Notes under the pieces: model-generated
What the model saw: only the letters and a program-made list of their open reading frames with translations
What the model was told of the DNA's origin: nothing
Database searches by the model: none
Shown: piece after piece, positions 1-7,800 of the stretch
How positions within the stretch are numbered: position 1 is the stretch's first letter
How the letters are laid out: every line of letters begins with the position of its first letter
Program-made: the position numbers and the translations under genes
NCBI GenBank assembly: GCA_904502025.1
Contig: CAJGDJ010000058.1
Coordinates: 1 to 9,106 of the forward strand
Direction of reading: 5' to 3'
DNA length: 9,106 bases
DNA from: an uncultured Muribaculaceae bacterium
GTDB lineage: Bacteria; Bacteroidota; Bacteroidia; Bacteroidales; Muribaculaceae

Positions 1-33
1 AAATAATGCTATTATTGAAAATATCTTTTTCAT
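1..33 (-). CDS. Start of a secreted or membrane protein (partial, runs off the left edge)
   Basis: Reading the minus strand from an ATG at 33-31 gives MKKIFSIIALF, after which the window ends. Two lysines followed by a hydrophobic run are the start of a Sec signal peptide or signal anchor. The start lies only 22 bp after the stop of the PD40 protein on the same strand, and no promoter fits in that gap, so the two are probably co-transcribed. A second exported protein directly behind an exported beta-propeller protein suggests a shared envelope role, but only 11 codons are visible and no function can be assigned. Confidence 0.6.
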   Translation of the reverse strand, partial: MKKIFSIIALF

Positions 34-55
34 AATGGTAGTTTTTTAAGGTTGA

Positions 56-1015
56 TTATTTAAGGTCGGCAACATAAATTTGACCATCTGTAAATGAAGT
101 GAACACGATTTTGCTACCGTCAGGAGAAATGCAAGGATTCATCTCAATGCGATTTGAAGTAGCAGTGAGTGCCTTTACATTATTGCCATCGGCATTCATG
201 ATATAAAGTTCGCCAGCGGTGTATTCGTGACCATCATCTTCAGTTTTTTCAAAAATGATTTGGCTGTTATTTACCCATGTTGGGTTAAATCCTCGACCGA
301 TAATTTTTTTACCAGTTCCATCTACGTTTATGACGCAAATATCATCCATTTGATTGAAAACGACCTTCTTGCCATCAGGCGAAAGGGCAGGGCAGAATGA
401 GGGGCCTTCGTTGAGTACGCGTTTGTTGCCAAGTGCATCAACTATATAAAGGTGCTCAAAGTCAGTAATAAAACTTGTATTGATAAATTTGTTGCCAGCA
501 AGAGTTTTTGCCATTGTTTTGCTCAATGGAGTGAGGCTAGGTTTTAATACTTTTGTGTCGGGAGCTACGATGCTTTTAACGCCGTTGGTATAGCGCCAAG
601 CTGCAGGTTGCATATATTCGGCATCTTCCGACATGCGTGTGGTTGTGCCATTTGTTGAGTTTACTGCCCATGCTGCGTGTGCGCGCATTGCTCCATCTGC
701 AGTTTCAAGCCAACGAGTGTCTCTAACCAAGATTTCTTTACTATCGGCACTCCATTGGAACATATATCCAACGCCTGAAGATGATAAAATTTGTTCTTTT
801 GCGGAACCGTTGGCATTCATGATGTAAAGTCCATCATACCCAAATTGAGTGAATGCAATTTTTGTGCCATCGGGCGACCAACGTGGGTTTTCATACTTAA
901 CGTTGTCATTCGTTAATCGTGTAACATTTGAAAGAATGCCACTTTTGGAATTTTGTGCTACAAGAAATTGTCCTCCAATAACTAATGCAGCAGTCATGAG
1001 TAGAATTTTTTTCAT
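56..1015 (-). CDS. Secreted PD40 (TolB-like) beta-propeller protein
   Basis: This 319-residue protein starts with a Sec signal peptide: MKK, a hydrophobic core at about residues 4-19, and a likely cut after the VAQ at 19-21. No lipobox cysteine is present, so a soluble periplasmic or secreted protein is expected. The mature part is built from WD40-like PD40 blades with the pattern SPDGxKIxFT. Clear copies lie at residues 43-56, 208-221 and 293-306, and degenerate ones at 86-97, 138-150 and 244-257. Each is followed by a strand such as LYIMNANG (63-70) or LYIMNADG (270-277). This suggests about six blades of one propeller. The N-terminal domain of true TolB is absent, so this is not a TolB orthologue; binding of a protein or glycan partner is the usual inference for such propellers. 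No catalytic motif is visible. It has its own promoter and probably reads into the partial gene at 1-33. Confidence 0.8.
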   Translation of the reverse strand: MKKILLMTAALVIGGQFLVAQNSKSGILSNVTRLTNDNVKYENPRWSPDGTKIAFTQFGYDGLYIMNANGSAKEQILSSSGVGYMFQWSADSKEILVRDTRWLETADGAMRAHAAWAVNSTNGTTTRMSEDAEYMQPAAWRYTNGVKSIVAPDTKVLKPSLTPLSKTMAKTLAGNKFINTSFITDFEHLYIVDALGNKRVLNEGPSFCPALSPDGKKVVFNQMDDICVINVDGTGKKIIGRGFNPTWVNNSQIIFEKTEDDGHEYTAGELYIMNADGNNVKALTATSNRIEMNPCISPDGSKIVFTSFTDGQIYVADLK

Positions 1016-1066
1016 GATAATTAAGTTTATGATGTTTTATGGTATAGATTACGAACACTATATATG

Positions 1067-1098
1067 CAAAATTATTAATTTTCAATTAAAATAACAAT
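1067..1098 (-). promoter_or_regulatory. Bacteroidota-type promoter of the PD40 gene
   Basis: On the minus strand the -7 element is TAATTTTG (1074-1067), a full match to TAnnTTTG. A -33 element ATTG (1098-1095) lies 20 bp upstream and contains the core TTG. Transcription would start near 1060, giving a leader of about 45 nt before the ATG at 1015. The leader is A/T-rich and has no Shine-Dalgarno sequence. The spacing and both boxes fit the known Bacteroides sigma factor consensus; actual use is inferred. Confidence 0.6.
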
Positions 1099-1162
1099 AA
1101 ATATGCATTCAAATTGAAAAAACTAATAAATTAAGCAAATGATGGGATCTTGTGGAATTTTG

Positions 1163-2320
1163 TCAGCGTTGCTTTTTGGGCGAAATGATGATATTGTTTC
1201 GGCTTGAATATATATGGAAGAAATGTGTGCGTTTTTTGTTTTCGATTATAGTATTAATGATTGATTGATAATTCATTTCGCGGTCATCAAGAATGATGTT
1301 GGCACATTTGTTGAGAGTAGGAATAGCGTCAATTGAATTGAATTTGAATATATTATTGCTTGAAAAACCTTCTGACTCAATGATGTTTACTATTTCATTT
1401 GGACGATGGCTTACGATGTATGTGTCGCAGGCTTTTGCGTTGCGTTTGAATTGTTGTGATATAGGCTTGATTAATTTAGTGGAAATTGCACTGATGCACA
1501 TGCGAAACACAATTGCAGTTTTGACAACTATTTTGTTAAACCATGAGCTACGAGGGTAGTGCTTGCGATAAAATATGTGCATCGCTTCATAGAAAATCTT
1601 AACGTAGTTGAGCGATTCAGTTTTGGTGCACTCTCCCTTATAATGAATAATAGGTATTGGAAGATAATAATTGCACATTGCATCGGTAATCATGCGATAT
1701 GAGAGATCCATATCTTCGCCATACATAAAGAAGTCTTCGTCAAAACCTCCTACCTTTTTTGTTAGATCGGTGCGTAGGAGCATAAATGCTCCGGCAAGAA
1801 CAGGAACTTTGTGTGGTTGCTCTTTGTCGAGGTAACGCAAATGATAGCGAGCAAAGAGTCGAGATTTCGGAAATATAGATGACAATCCGAATAGTTTGCA
1901 AAATGAATTCCAAGTTGATGGGAATGATCGTTTTGATTCGGGTAAAAAATAGCCGTTGCCGTCAACCATTTTTACTCCAATTGCACCGCATTCAGGGTGT
2001 TCGTCCATCCATTTTACTGCGTCTTTGAGGGTGTCGCTACCAATGATTGTGTCGGGATTTAGAACTAAAATAAAATCGGTGTCGGATAGAGCAAAACCTT
2101 GATTGTTGGCTTTTGCAAATCCTACATTCTCTTTATTGCGAATAAATGTAACCGATGGGAAACGTTCCTCAAGGAAATCAACGCTGTCATCGCCCGAATT
2201 ATTGTCAATAACAATGGTGCGACCATCTACCTCTGTGTAAGCTTCTTCAACAGAGAGTAGGGTCTGCTCTAAAAAGTATTTAAGTCGGTAATTGACAATA
2301 ACCGTTGTTACACGTTTCAT
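1163..2320 (-). CDS. Family 2 glycosyltransferase (rhamnosyltransferase-like) with extra C-terminal domain
   Basis: This 385-residue protein has a GT-A fold catalytic domain of the WbbL/rhamnosyltransferase-like GT2 group at about residues 1-255. Visible motifs are the N-terminal strand TTVIVNY (5-11), the nucleotide-binding VIDNNSGD (37-44), NVGFAKANNQG (65-75), the metal-binding DxD-equivalent LNPD (87-90) and the acceptor-side GGFDEDFFMYGEDMDLSYR (191-209), where ED is the likely catalytic-base region. It should move a sugar from an NDP-sugar to a cell-surface glycan or lipid carrier at the cytoplasmic face of the inner membrane; donor and acceptor cannot be read. A hydrophobic or amphipathic segment (about 264-283) may attach it to the membrane. 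Residues about 298-385 form a separate domain I do not recognise. No good promoter lies in the 71 bp upstream, so co-transcription with yraN is likely. It is not in a polysaccharide cluster here. Confidence 0.85.
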   Translation of the reverse strand: MKRVTTVIVNYRLKYFLEQTLLSVEEAYTEVDGRTIVIDNNSGDDSVDFLEERFPSVTFIRNKENVGFAKANNQGFALSDTDFILVLNPDTIIGSDTLKDAVKWMDEHPECGAIGVKMVDGNGYFLPESKRSFPSTWNSFCKLFGLSSIFPKSRLFARYHLRYLDKEQPHKVPVLAGAFMLLRTDLTKKVGGFDEDFFMYGEDMDLSYRMITDAMCNYYLPIPIIHYKGECTKTESLNYVKIFYEAMHIFYRKHYPRSSWFNKIVVKTAIVFRMCISAISTKLIKPISQQFKRNAKACDTYIVSHRPNEIVNIIESEGFSSNNIFKFNSIDAIPTLNKCANIILDDREMNYQSIINTIIENKKRTHFFHIYSSRNNIIISPKKQR

Positions 2321-2391
2321 CTTAGATTTTTAATGTTTCTATTATAAAACGGCAATAGTGATGTTTTATTACATAATTTTTGTGAAATTTG

Positions 2392-2763
2392 TCAACGAGA
2401 TGATGTTAGTGGGGCAGTGAATGCATCGGGAATGTGCTCAATTGTATAGTTCTCAGGTGTTCCTATTATAGTAATGATGTCAAACTGCACTTCGTGGGGA
2501 ATGTTATAAGCAATGACGTATGCATTTGCAGCTCTTGTCATGCGTGCAATTTTTTTATTGTCGATGGCTTCAAGTGGGTCGTGATTGGGGTTAGTACGAG
2601 TTTTTACTTCTACAAAAATAATGCGATTCCCTTTTGTTGCAATGATGTCGATTTCGTAGTGTCCTATACGCATATTGCGTTGGCATATTGTATATCCTTC
2701 AATAATTAGTTTTTCGCAAGCAAGTACTTCGCCCCATTGTCCAGTTTCGTTGTGTTGTGCCAT
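2392..2763 (-). CDS. yraN: YraN/UPF0102 family protein, restriction-endonuclease-like fold
   Basis: This 123-residue protein has the usual length for UPF0102. It carries the family signature in order: GQWGEVLACEKL near the N terminus (8-19, E12 conserved), RNMRIGHYEIDIIA (29-42, with E37 and D39), FVEVKTR (50-56, E52 and K54) and a KKIARMTRAANAY helix (70-82). The D39...E52-x-K54 arrangement is the PD-(D/E)xK nuclease active-site pattern, so a structure-specific or Holliday-junction-type nuclease role is often suggested; the biological role of the family is not settled. The ATG at 2763 is directly followed by the conserved N-terminal block, which supports this start. It has its own promoter, divergent from that of trpB, and the glycosyltransferase gene follows 71 bp downstream on the same strand. 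Confidence 0.88.
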   Translation of the reverse strand: MAQHNETGQWGEVLACEKLIIEGYTICQRNMRIGHYEIDIIATKGNRIIFVEVKTRTNPNHDPLEAIDNKKIARMTRAANAYVIAYNIPHEVQFDIITIIGTPENYTIEHIPDAFTAPLTSSR

Positions 2764-2811
2764 GCAGTTCTAATATAATAATGTGTAATAATGTTAGCTA
2801 TTTGTATAAAT

Positions 2812-2841
2812 CAAAAGTAAAATAAGGTATATGTATGCAAA
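2812..2841 (-). promoter_or_regulatory. Promoter of yraN (and probably the glycosyltransferase gene)
   Basis: On the minus strand TTTG (2841-2838), an 18-bp spacer and TACTTTTG (2819-2812) match the Bacteroidota -33 and -7 boxes exactly. The predicted start near 2805 leaves a leader of about 42 nt. That leader contains two copies of TAATAATGT (2776-2784 and 2786-2794) spaced 10 bp apart, which may be chance in A/T-rich DNA. Confidence 0.65.
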
Positions 2842-2887
2842 TTTAATGATATATAATTAATAAAGTGCTAATTTAGTGTAATTATAT

Positions 2888-2918
2888 TTTGAAAAATGAA
2901 TATTTTTTTATTCCTTTG
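2888..2918 (+). promoter_or_regulatory. Promoter of trpB
   Basis: TTTG (2888-2891), a 19-bp spacer and TTCCTTTG (2911-2918) match the -33 box fully and the -7 box TAnnTTTG in five of its six fixed positions. A start near 2924 gives a leader of about 53 nt. The leader is A/T-rich, has no Shine-Dalgarno site, and is too short for a T-box or an attenuator with a leader peptide. I see no repeated tryptophan codons. The nearest box of the divergent yraN promoter is about 47 bp away, so the two could share a regulator. Confidence 0.55.
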
Positions 2919-2976
2919 CAGTAAATATTGAAAAAACGGAGTAAAACAGAATAAATATTTAATAAATATACAGAGA

Positions 2977-4338
2977 ATGGAATCAAAAAAGTATATTTTA
3001 AGTGAAAAGGATATTCCCACAGCATGGTATAATGTGTTGCCCGATATGCCCACAAAGCCACGTCCTATCCTTAACCCTAAAACAAAACAACCTTTTAAGG
3101 AAGAGGATTTATATCCTATTTTTGCGAAAGAAGTAGTTAAACAAGAATTGAATGAAACCGATCGTTGGATTGAAATTCCCGAAGAGGTTCGTGATATGTA
3201 TAAAATTTGGCGTCCTACGCCATTGGTGCGTGCTCGTGGTTTGGAAAAATTACTTGATACGCCTGCTCACATATATTTCAAGAACGAAAGTGTTAGTCCG
3301 GTTGGTTCTCATAAGCTCAATTCGGCAATTCCGCAGGCTTATTATTGTAAAAAAGAGGGCGTAACCAACATTACTACGGAGACCGGAGCCGGTCAATGGG
3401 GGGCAGCTCTTTCGCTTGCTGCAAAACACTTTGGATTGGAGTTGGCTGTGTATATGGTTAAAGTGTCGTATCATCAAAAACCATATCGTCGTTCAATTAT
3501 GCAAACCTATGGTGCACAAGTTATTGCATCGCCAAGTATGTCAACGCGTGCCGGACGTAAAATGTTGACAGATAATCCAAATTATCAGGGTTCTCTTGGT
3601 ATGGCAATATCTGAGGCGGTGGAATTGGCTATGGCTACCCCTAATTGTAAATATACGCTTGGCTCGGTGTTGAATCACGTGTCGTTGCACCAAACCGTTA
3701 TCGGCCTTGAGGCTGAAAAGCAAATGGGAATGGCTGGAGAGTATCCCGATATTGTGATAGGCTGTTTTGGTGGTGGTAGTAACTTTAGTGGTATTACATA
3801 TCCTTTTATTCGTCATAATTTCTCAGGAGAACGTAATACTCGATTTATTGCAGCTGAGCCTGCGTCATGTCCTAAATTGACGCGAGGGGTGTTTCAATAC
3901 GACTTTGGCGATGAAGCCGGATATACGCCTATGATTCCAATGCGAACACTTGGACATAATTTTTCGCCTGCAAATATTCATGCCGGAGGTCTTCGTTATC
4001 ATGGAGCAGGGTCTGTGCCAAGTCAATTGATTGAAGATGGATTGATTGAGGCTGTGGATATTCCGCAACTTGAAACGTTTAAGGCCGCGACGATGTTTGC
4101 ACAAAGCGAGGGGATTATTCCAGCCCCTGAAAGTTCGCATGCAATCTCTGCGGCTATTCGCGAAGCATTAAAAGCCAAGGAAGAAGGTGTTAAGAAAACA
4201 ATCTTGTTTAACCTTTCAGGACATGGCTTGATAGATATGGCGTCATACGATCGTTATTTTGCCGGAGACTTGACTAATTATGAAATTCCCGATGAGGAAT
4301 TGTTGAAAAACACTCGCGATTTAGAAAAATTGATTTAA
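2977..4338 (+). CDS. trpB: Tryptophan synthase beta chain, TrpB2 type
   Basis: This 453-residue PLP enzyme should join indole and L-serine to give tryptophan in the cytoplasm. The Schiff-base lysine is K113 in GSHKLNSA (110-117). The catalytic glutamate is E135 in ETGAGQWG (135-142). The PLP-phosphate loop is GCFGGGSNF (262-270), and a late NLSGHG (412-417) lies near the cofactor. Two things place it in the longer TrpB2 group rather than classical TrpB of about 400 residues: the N-terminal extension (LPDMPTKPRPILNPKT, 21-36) and the WRPTPLVRARGLEK block (78-91). TrpB2 enzymes are often stand-alone and are thought to salvage free indole or to work with or without TrpA. No trpA or other trp gene is adjacent, which fits a solitary role. 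The ATG follows a Bacteroidota promoter. The reading frame is intact. The gene converges with trxA across a hairpin. Confidence 0.93.
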   Translation: MESKKYILSEKDIPTAWYNVLPDMPTKPRPILNPKTKQPFKEEDLYPIFAKEVVKQELNETDRWIEIPEEVRDMYKIWRPTPLVRARGLEKLLDTPAHIYFKNESVSPVGSHKLNSAIPQAYYCKKEGVTNITTETGAGQWGAALSLAAKHFGLELAVYMVKVSYHQKPYRRSIMQTYGAQVIASPSMSTRAGRKMLTDNPNYQGSLGMAISEAVELAMATPNCKYTLGSVLNHVSLHQTVIGLEAEKQMGMAGEYPDIVIGCFGGGSNFSGITYPFIRHNFSGERNTRFIAAEPASCPKLTRGVFQYDFGDEAGYTPMIPMRTLGHNFSPANIHAGGLRYHGAGSVPSQLIEDGLIEAVDIPQLETFKAATMFAQSEGIIPAPESSHAISAAIREALKAKEEGVKKTILFNLSGHGLIDMASYDRYFAGDLTNYEIPDEELLKNTRDLEKLI

Positions 4339-4348
4339 AAGTTTTTTA

Positions 4349-4414
4349 GACAATAATATAGAAGTTGACCCACCTTTCGGTTAGAAAAAGTGGGTCAACT
4401 TCTATATTATTGTC
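4349..4414. terminator. Perfect 25-bp hairpin, likely bidirectional terminator of trpB and trxA
   Basis: The arms 4349-4373 and 4390-4414 are perfect reverse complements over 25 bp, around a 16-nt loop (4374-4389). The core of the stem is GTTGACCCAC/GTGGGTCAAC. The outer part is A-rich on the 5' side and U-rich on the 3' side (TTCTATATTATTGT on the plus strand). Because the stem is symmetric, either strand gives a G/C-rich hairpin followed by a U-rich run, as expected for a shared terminator between convergent genes. It starts 11 bp after the trpB stop. A T6 run precedes the left arm (4342-4347). The stem is longer than a typical intrinsic terminator, so a dispersed palindromic repeat is the main alternative. 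Confidence 0.65.
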
Positions 4415-4488
4415 ATTAGTTTAGTTCTTATATAAATATTAATTCAGTATCGCTTATTTAGAAACCTGTCATAGAGGTATCGATGTGC

Positions 4489-4508
4489 CGTCTAAATGAG
4501 TTTAGATG
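4489..4508 (-). other. Small hairpin just after the trxA stop
   Basis: TCTAAA (4491-4496) and TTTAGA (4501-4506) are perfect complements around a TGAG loop, with a possible C-G closing pair at 4489/4508. On the minus strand it begins a few bases after the trxA stop codon. No T-tract follows, so it is a weak terminator at best; it might protect the mRNA 3' end. An alternative pairing with CTTATTTAGA at 4454-4463 is possible. The remaining bases of 4415-4488 show nothing else. Confidence 0.25.
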
Positions 4509-4512
4509 AGAA

Positions 4513-4836
4513 TTATAATGCCAATAATTCTTTGATTTTTTCTTCGATAGTTTCTTTTGATTGAGAACCTGCTAAACGAATAGCTGTTTTTTTGCCATCT
4601 TTGAAGAATAAAATTGTTGGTAGCGACATTATGCGATTGTCGGTACTGAAGTCACTTTCTTCTTCAACGTTGTATTTGCCAATTACGACTTGTCCGTCGT
4701 ATTGAGTAGCAAGTTCGTCGATAATAGGACCCATTGCTACGCATGGTCCACACCAAGTTGCCCAAAAGTCAATTACTACGGGTTTACCCGATTCGATGAT
4801 TTCGTTTACGTTTTCGTCAGTAAATGTAAAAGCCAT
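4513..4836 (-). CDS. trxA: Thioredoxin
   Basis: This 107-residue protein is a standard single-domain thioredoxin. It has the redox motif WCGPC (28-32) after VIDFWAT (21-27) with the buried D23, and the cis-proline P73 in SLPT (71-74). FFKDGKK (77-83) and the closing helix 94-107 are also typical. There is no signal peptide, so it acts in the cytoplasm as a dithiol reductant for substrates such as ribonucleotide reductase or methionine sulfoxide reductases, recharged by thioredoxin reductase. The usual dispensable variations are present, for example NVEEESD (56-62) where many thioredoxins have VDENPD. It lies 53 bp after dnaE on the same strand, and I find no TAnnTTTG box in that gap. Co-transcription with dnaE is therefore likely, though a non-canonical promoter cannot be excluded. 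Confidence 0.96.
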   Translation of the reverse strand: MAFTFTDENVNEIIESGKPVVIDFWATWCGPCVAMGPIIDELATQYDGQVVIGKYNVEEESDFSTDNRIMSLPTILFFKDGKKTAIRLAGSQSKETIEEKIKELLAL

Positions 4837-4889
4837 TTTTGTAAATTTTTAAGTTATTAATGTGATTATTTGTTGTTATTGTTTTATTG

Positions 4890-7800
4890 TTATTGTCGTT
4901 CAACTATAAATTCGATATCCATACTTTCGAGCTTTGTGGTTAATTCTCGATTCAATGGAATTGTTTTTGTAGAAGAAAGTTTTATCGAGCGATTAATTTC
5001 GGGGTCAAAAACTATAAATGATAATGGATGATGATTGTCGGTTGAAGATGCAATATGTTCTTCTAATACGTCCATTAAGTTATCATTAACCATTTGAGTG
5101 TTTAGCTTTATGGTAATACCTGAGAGCAATTGCCCTTTGACATCTTGTAATAGTCGAATGTTTGTGATATTAAATCGCAACTCTTCTGAATTGTATCGTT
5201 TTTGATATTTCCCGGTAACAAAAATTGGAGTTCCCGGGCGACCATAGCGGCTAAAGTCAATGTATTGTTGCCCGAAGAGCATAATTTCGGTGCTACCGGT
5301 ATAATCCTCAAGTTTGAGAATGCCAAACATACCTCCTCTGCGAGATGGCCGCTCTTGGAAACTAACAACCATTCCTCCAAAAGTAAGTTCTTTGTCTTCT
5401 TCGGGGACGGTCTCTTCTTTGGCTTTGATGCTTGAGTTGCAACCATAGTTTAATTCCATGTAATAGGTGTCGAGAGGATGTGCAGATAAAAACATGCCCA
5501 CTAATTCACGCTCTTTCTCTAATTTTTCAGCATTTGGCCACTCTTCGGCAGGTTTGATTTCGGGTCGTCCTGCGAGGTTTAGAGTCGCATCATCGTCGCC
5601 AAAGAGTGATACGCTTTGTGCTTGCGAGGCATTTTGGTATAACTGCCCATATCGCAATATCTGTTCCGAAAAACTTTCGTCCTTTTTGTTTTTTAAGAAA
5701 AAGTCTTCACGTTTGATTTCAGTAAAACAGTCAAATGCTCCGGCAGTTGCTAATGCCTCGAATGTGCGACGATTAAGTCCTGAAAGAGGCACACGTTCCA
5801 CAAAGTCATATATTGATTGAAATGGCTCGCCGGCATTCCGTGCATCAATGATGTCTTTTACGACATTTTCGCCAACACCTTTTATCGCAGAAAGCCCAAA
5901 ACGAATTTCACCTTTCTTGTTAACCCCGAATTTGTTGAAACTTTCATTTACATCGGGACCTTTAACAGGAATGTGCATTTTTTTACATTCGTCCATGAAT
6001 CCGGTGAGTTTTGTGATGTCGGAACTGTTTCGGCTTAATACGGCTGCCATATATTCGGCAGGGTAATTTGCTTTTAGGAATGCAGTTTGGAATGCCACCC
6101 AGCTATAGCAAGTAGCGTGGCTTTTGTTGAATGCGTATGATGCAAATTTTTCCCAGTCAGCCCATATTTTGTTAAGAACTTTTTCGTCATGACCATTCTT
6201 TACTCCACCTTCGATGAATAATTCCTTAAGTTCCTTCATCTTGTCGATCATTTTCTTACCCATGGCTTTACGCAACGTGTCGCTTTGTCCACGAGTGAAG
6301 TTGGCAAGCAATCTCGACAAAAGCATCACCTGTTCTTGATAAACGGTTACACCGTATGTGTCTTTTAGGTACTTTTCCATGATGGGTATGTCAAAGACGA
6401 TAGGTGAACGGCCATGTTTACGGGCAATAAAGTCGGGGATATAGTCCATCGGACCGGGACGATACAACGCATTCATCGCAATCAAATCTTCAAATGTGGT
6501 TGGTTGCAACTCTCGAAGATATTTTTGCATGCCTGCCGATTCAAATTGGAATGTGCCGGTGGTGCGACCTTCGCAATATAATTGATACGTCTTTTTGTCT
6601 TCGATGTCTATGTTGTCGATGTCAATGTCGATGCCGCGAGTGAGTTTAATGTTTGCAACGGCTTCTTTGATGATTGAAAGGGTTTTCAACCCAAGGAAGT
6701 CCATCTTGATAAGCCCGGTTTCCTCAATTACTTTTCCTTCATATTGAGTAACAAGTAATTTTCCGTTTTCTTTGTCATCGGCAGTGCTCACGGGTACCCA
6801 ATCTGTAATTGGGTCGCGACAAATAATGACACCACAAGCGTGTACGCCTGTATTTCTTACGTTCCCTTCAAGCTTTTGTGCATATTTTAGAGTGTCGGTT
6901 ATTAGTACATTATTGCTTTCAAGCTCGGATTTGAATTCGGGGACATGTTCATAGCAATTTTTTAATGTAGGTTTAAGTTCTTTGCCATTGACTTCAGGCA
7001 TGTGCTTGGGAATGAGCTTTGTCAATCGCTCACTTTCTGATAGAGGTAACTGCTGCACTCGAGCCACGTCTTTAATCGCTGACTTTGCAGCCATTGTGCC
7101 GTACGTAATGATATGTGCGACTTTTTCTTCTCCGTATTTTTCAGTTACATAACGTAGTACGTCAGCACGACCGTCATCATCGAAATCAATATCAATATCA
7201 GGTAATGAAATGCGGTCGGGGTTTAGAAAACGTTCAAAAAGTAAGTCGTATTTAACCGGGTCGATTTGGGTGATGCCAAGGCAATAAGCCACAGCTGAAC
7301 CGGCAGCGGAACCACGTCCGGGTCCAACACTGACACCTAATTGCTTGCGTGCAACATTAATAAAATCTTGCACAATCAAGAAGTAGCCTGGGAACCCCAT
7401 GGTTTTCATGATGTGCAATTCAAATTTGATGCGTTCGTCCAACTCGGGTGTAAGGGGATCCCCATAGCGTTTTTTTGCACCGTCGTAAGCGAGTTTCTTT
7501 AGGTAATCGGCTTCAAATTTGATACGATATAATTTTTCATATCCTCCTAATTTCTTGATTTTGTCGTGGGCAGCGTCCTCGCTTAACACCACATTGCCAT
7601 TTTCGTCTTGAGTAAATTCGTCGAATAGGTCTTTTTCGGTCAAGCGTTGTCGATATTCCTCTTCAGTCCCAAATTCTTTAGGAATATCGAATGTTGGCAT
7701 AATTGGAGCATTGTCGATAGAGTAAGTCTCTACTTTATTGAGGATTTCCAATGTGTTAGACAATGCTTCGGGTACGTCACTGAAAATATCGTTCATCTCC

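Noticed and set aside
56..1015. Assignment as TolB
   Set aside because: The N-terminal TolB domain is missing, the protein is shorter than TolB, and no tol/pal genes are adjacent in the window.
849..1094. 81-residue plus-strand reading frame
   Set aside because: Most of it is antisense to the N-terminal part of the PD40 gene, and it has no promoter or family signature; it is a shadow of that gene.
1079..1120. Inverted repeat TTTTCAATT ... AATTGAAAA (9-bp arms, 24-nt gap) after the glycosyltransferase gene
   Set aside because: It is very A/T-rich, lacks a following T-tract on the minus strand and overlaps the PD40 promoter; neither a terminator nor an operator is supported.
2919..2976. Riboswitch, T-box or attenuator in the trpB leader
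   Set aside because: The leader is only about 53 nt, has no tryptophan-codon leader peptide, no T-box motif and no stable stem that I can find.
4349..4414. End of an insertion sequence or a complete MITE
   Set aside because: No transposase fragment, no direct-repeat target duplication and no second copy in the window; the terminator reading needs fewer assumptions.
5108..5446. 112-residue minus-strand reading frame inside dnaE
   Set aside because: It lies in another frame within an intact dnaE whose own frame carries the clamp motif and OB fold; no independent evidence of coding.
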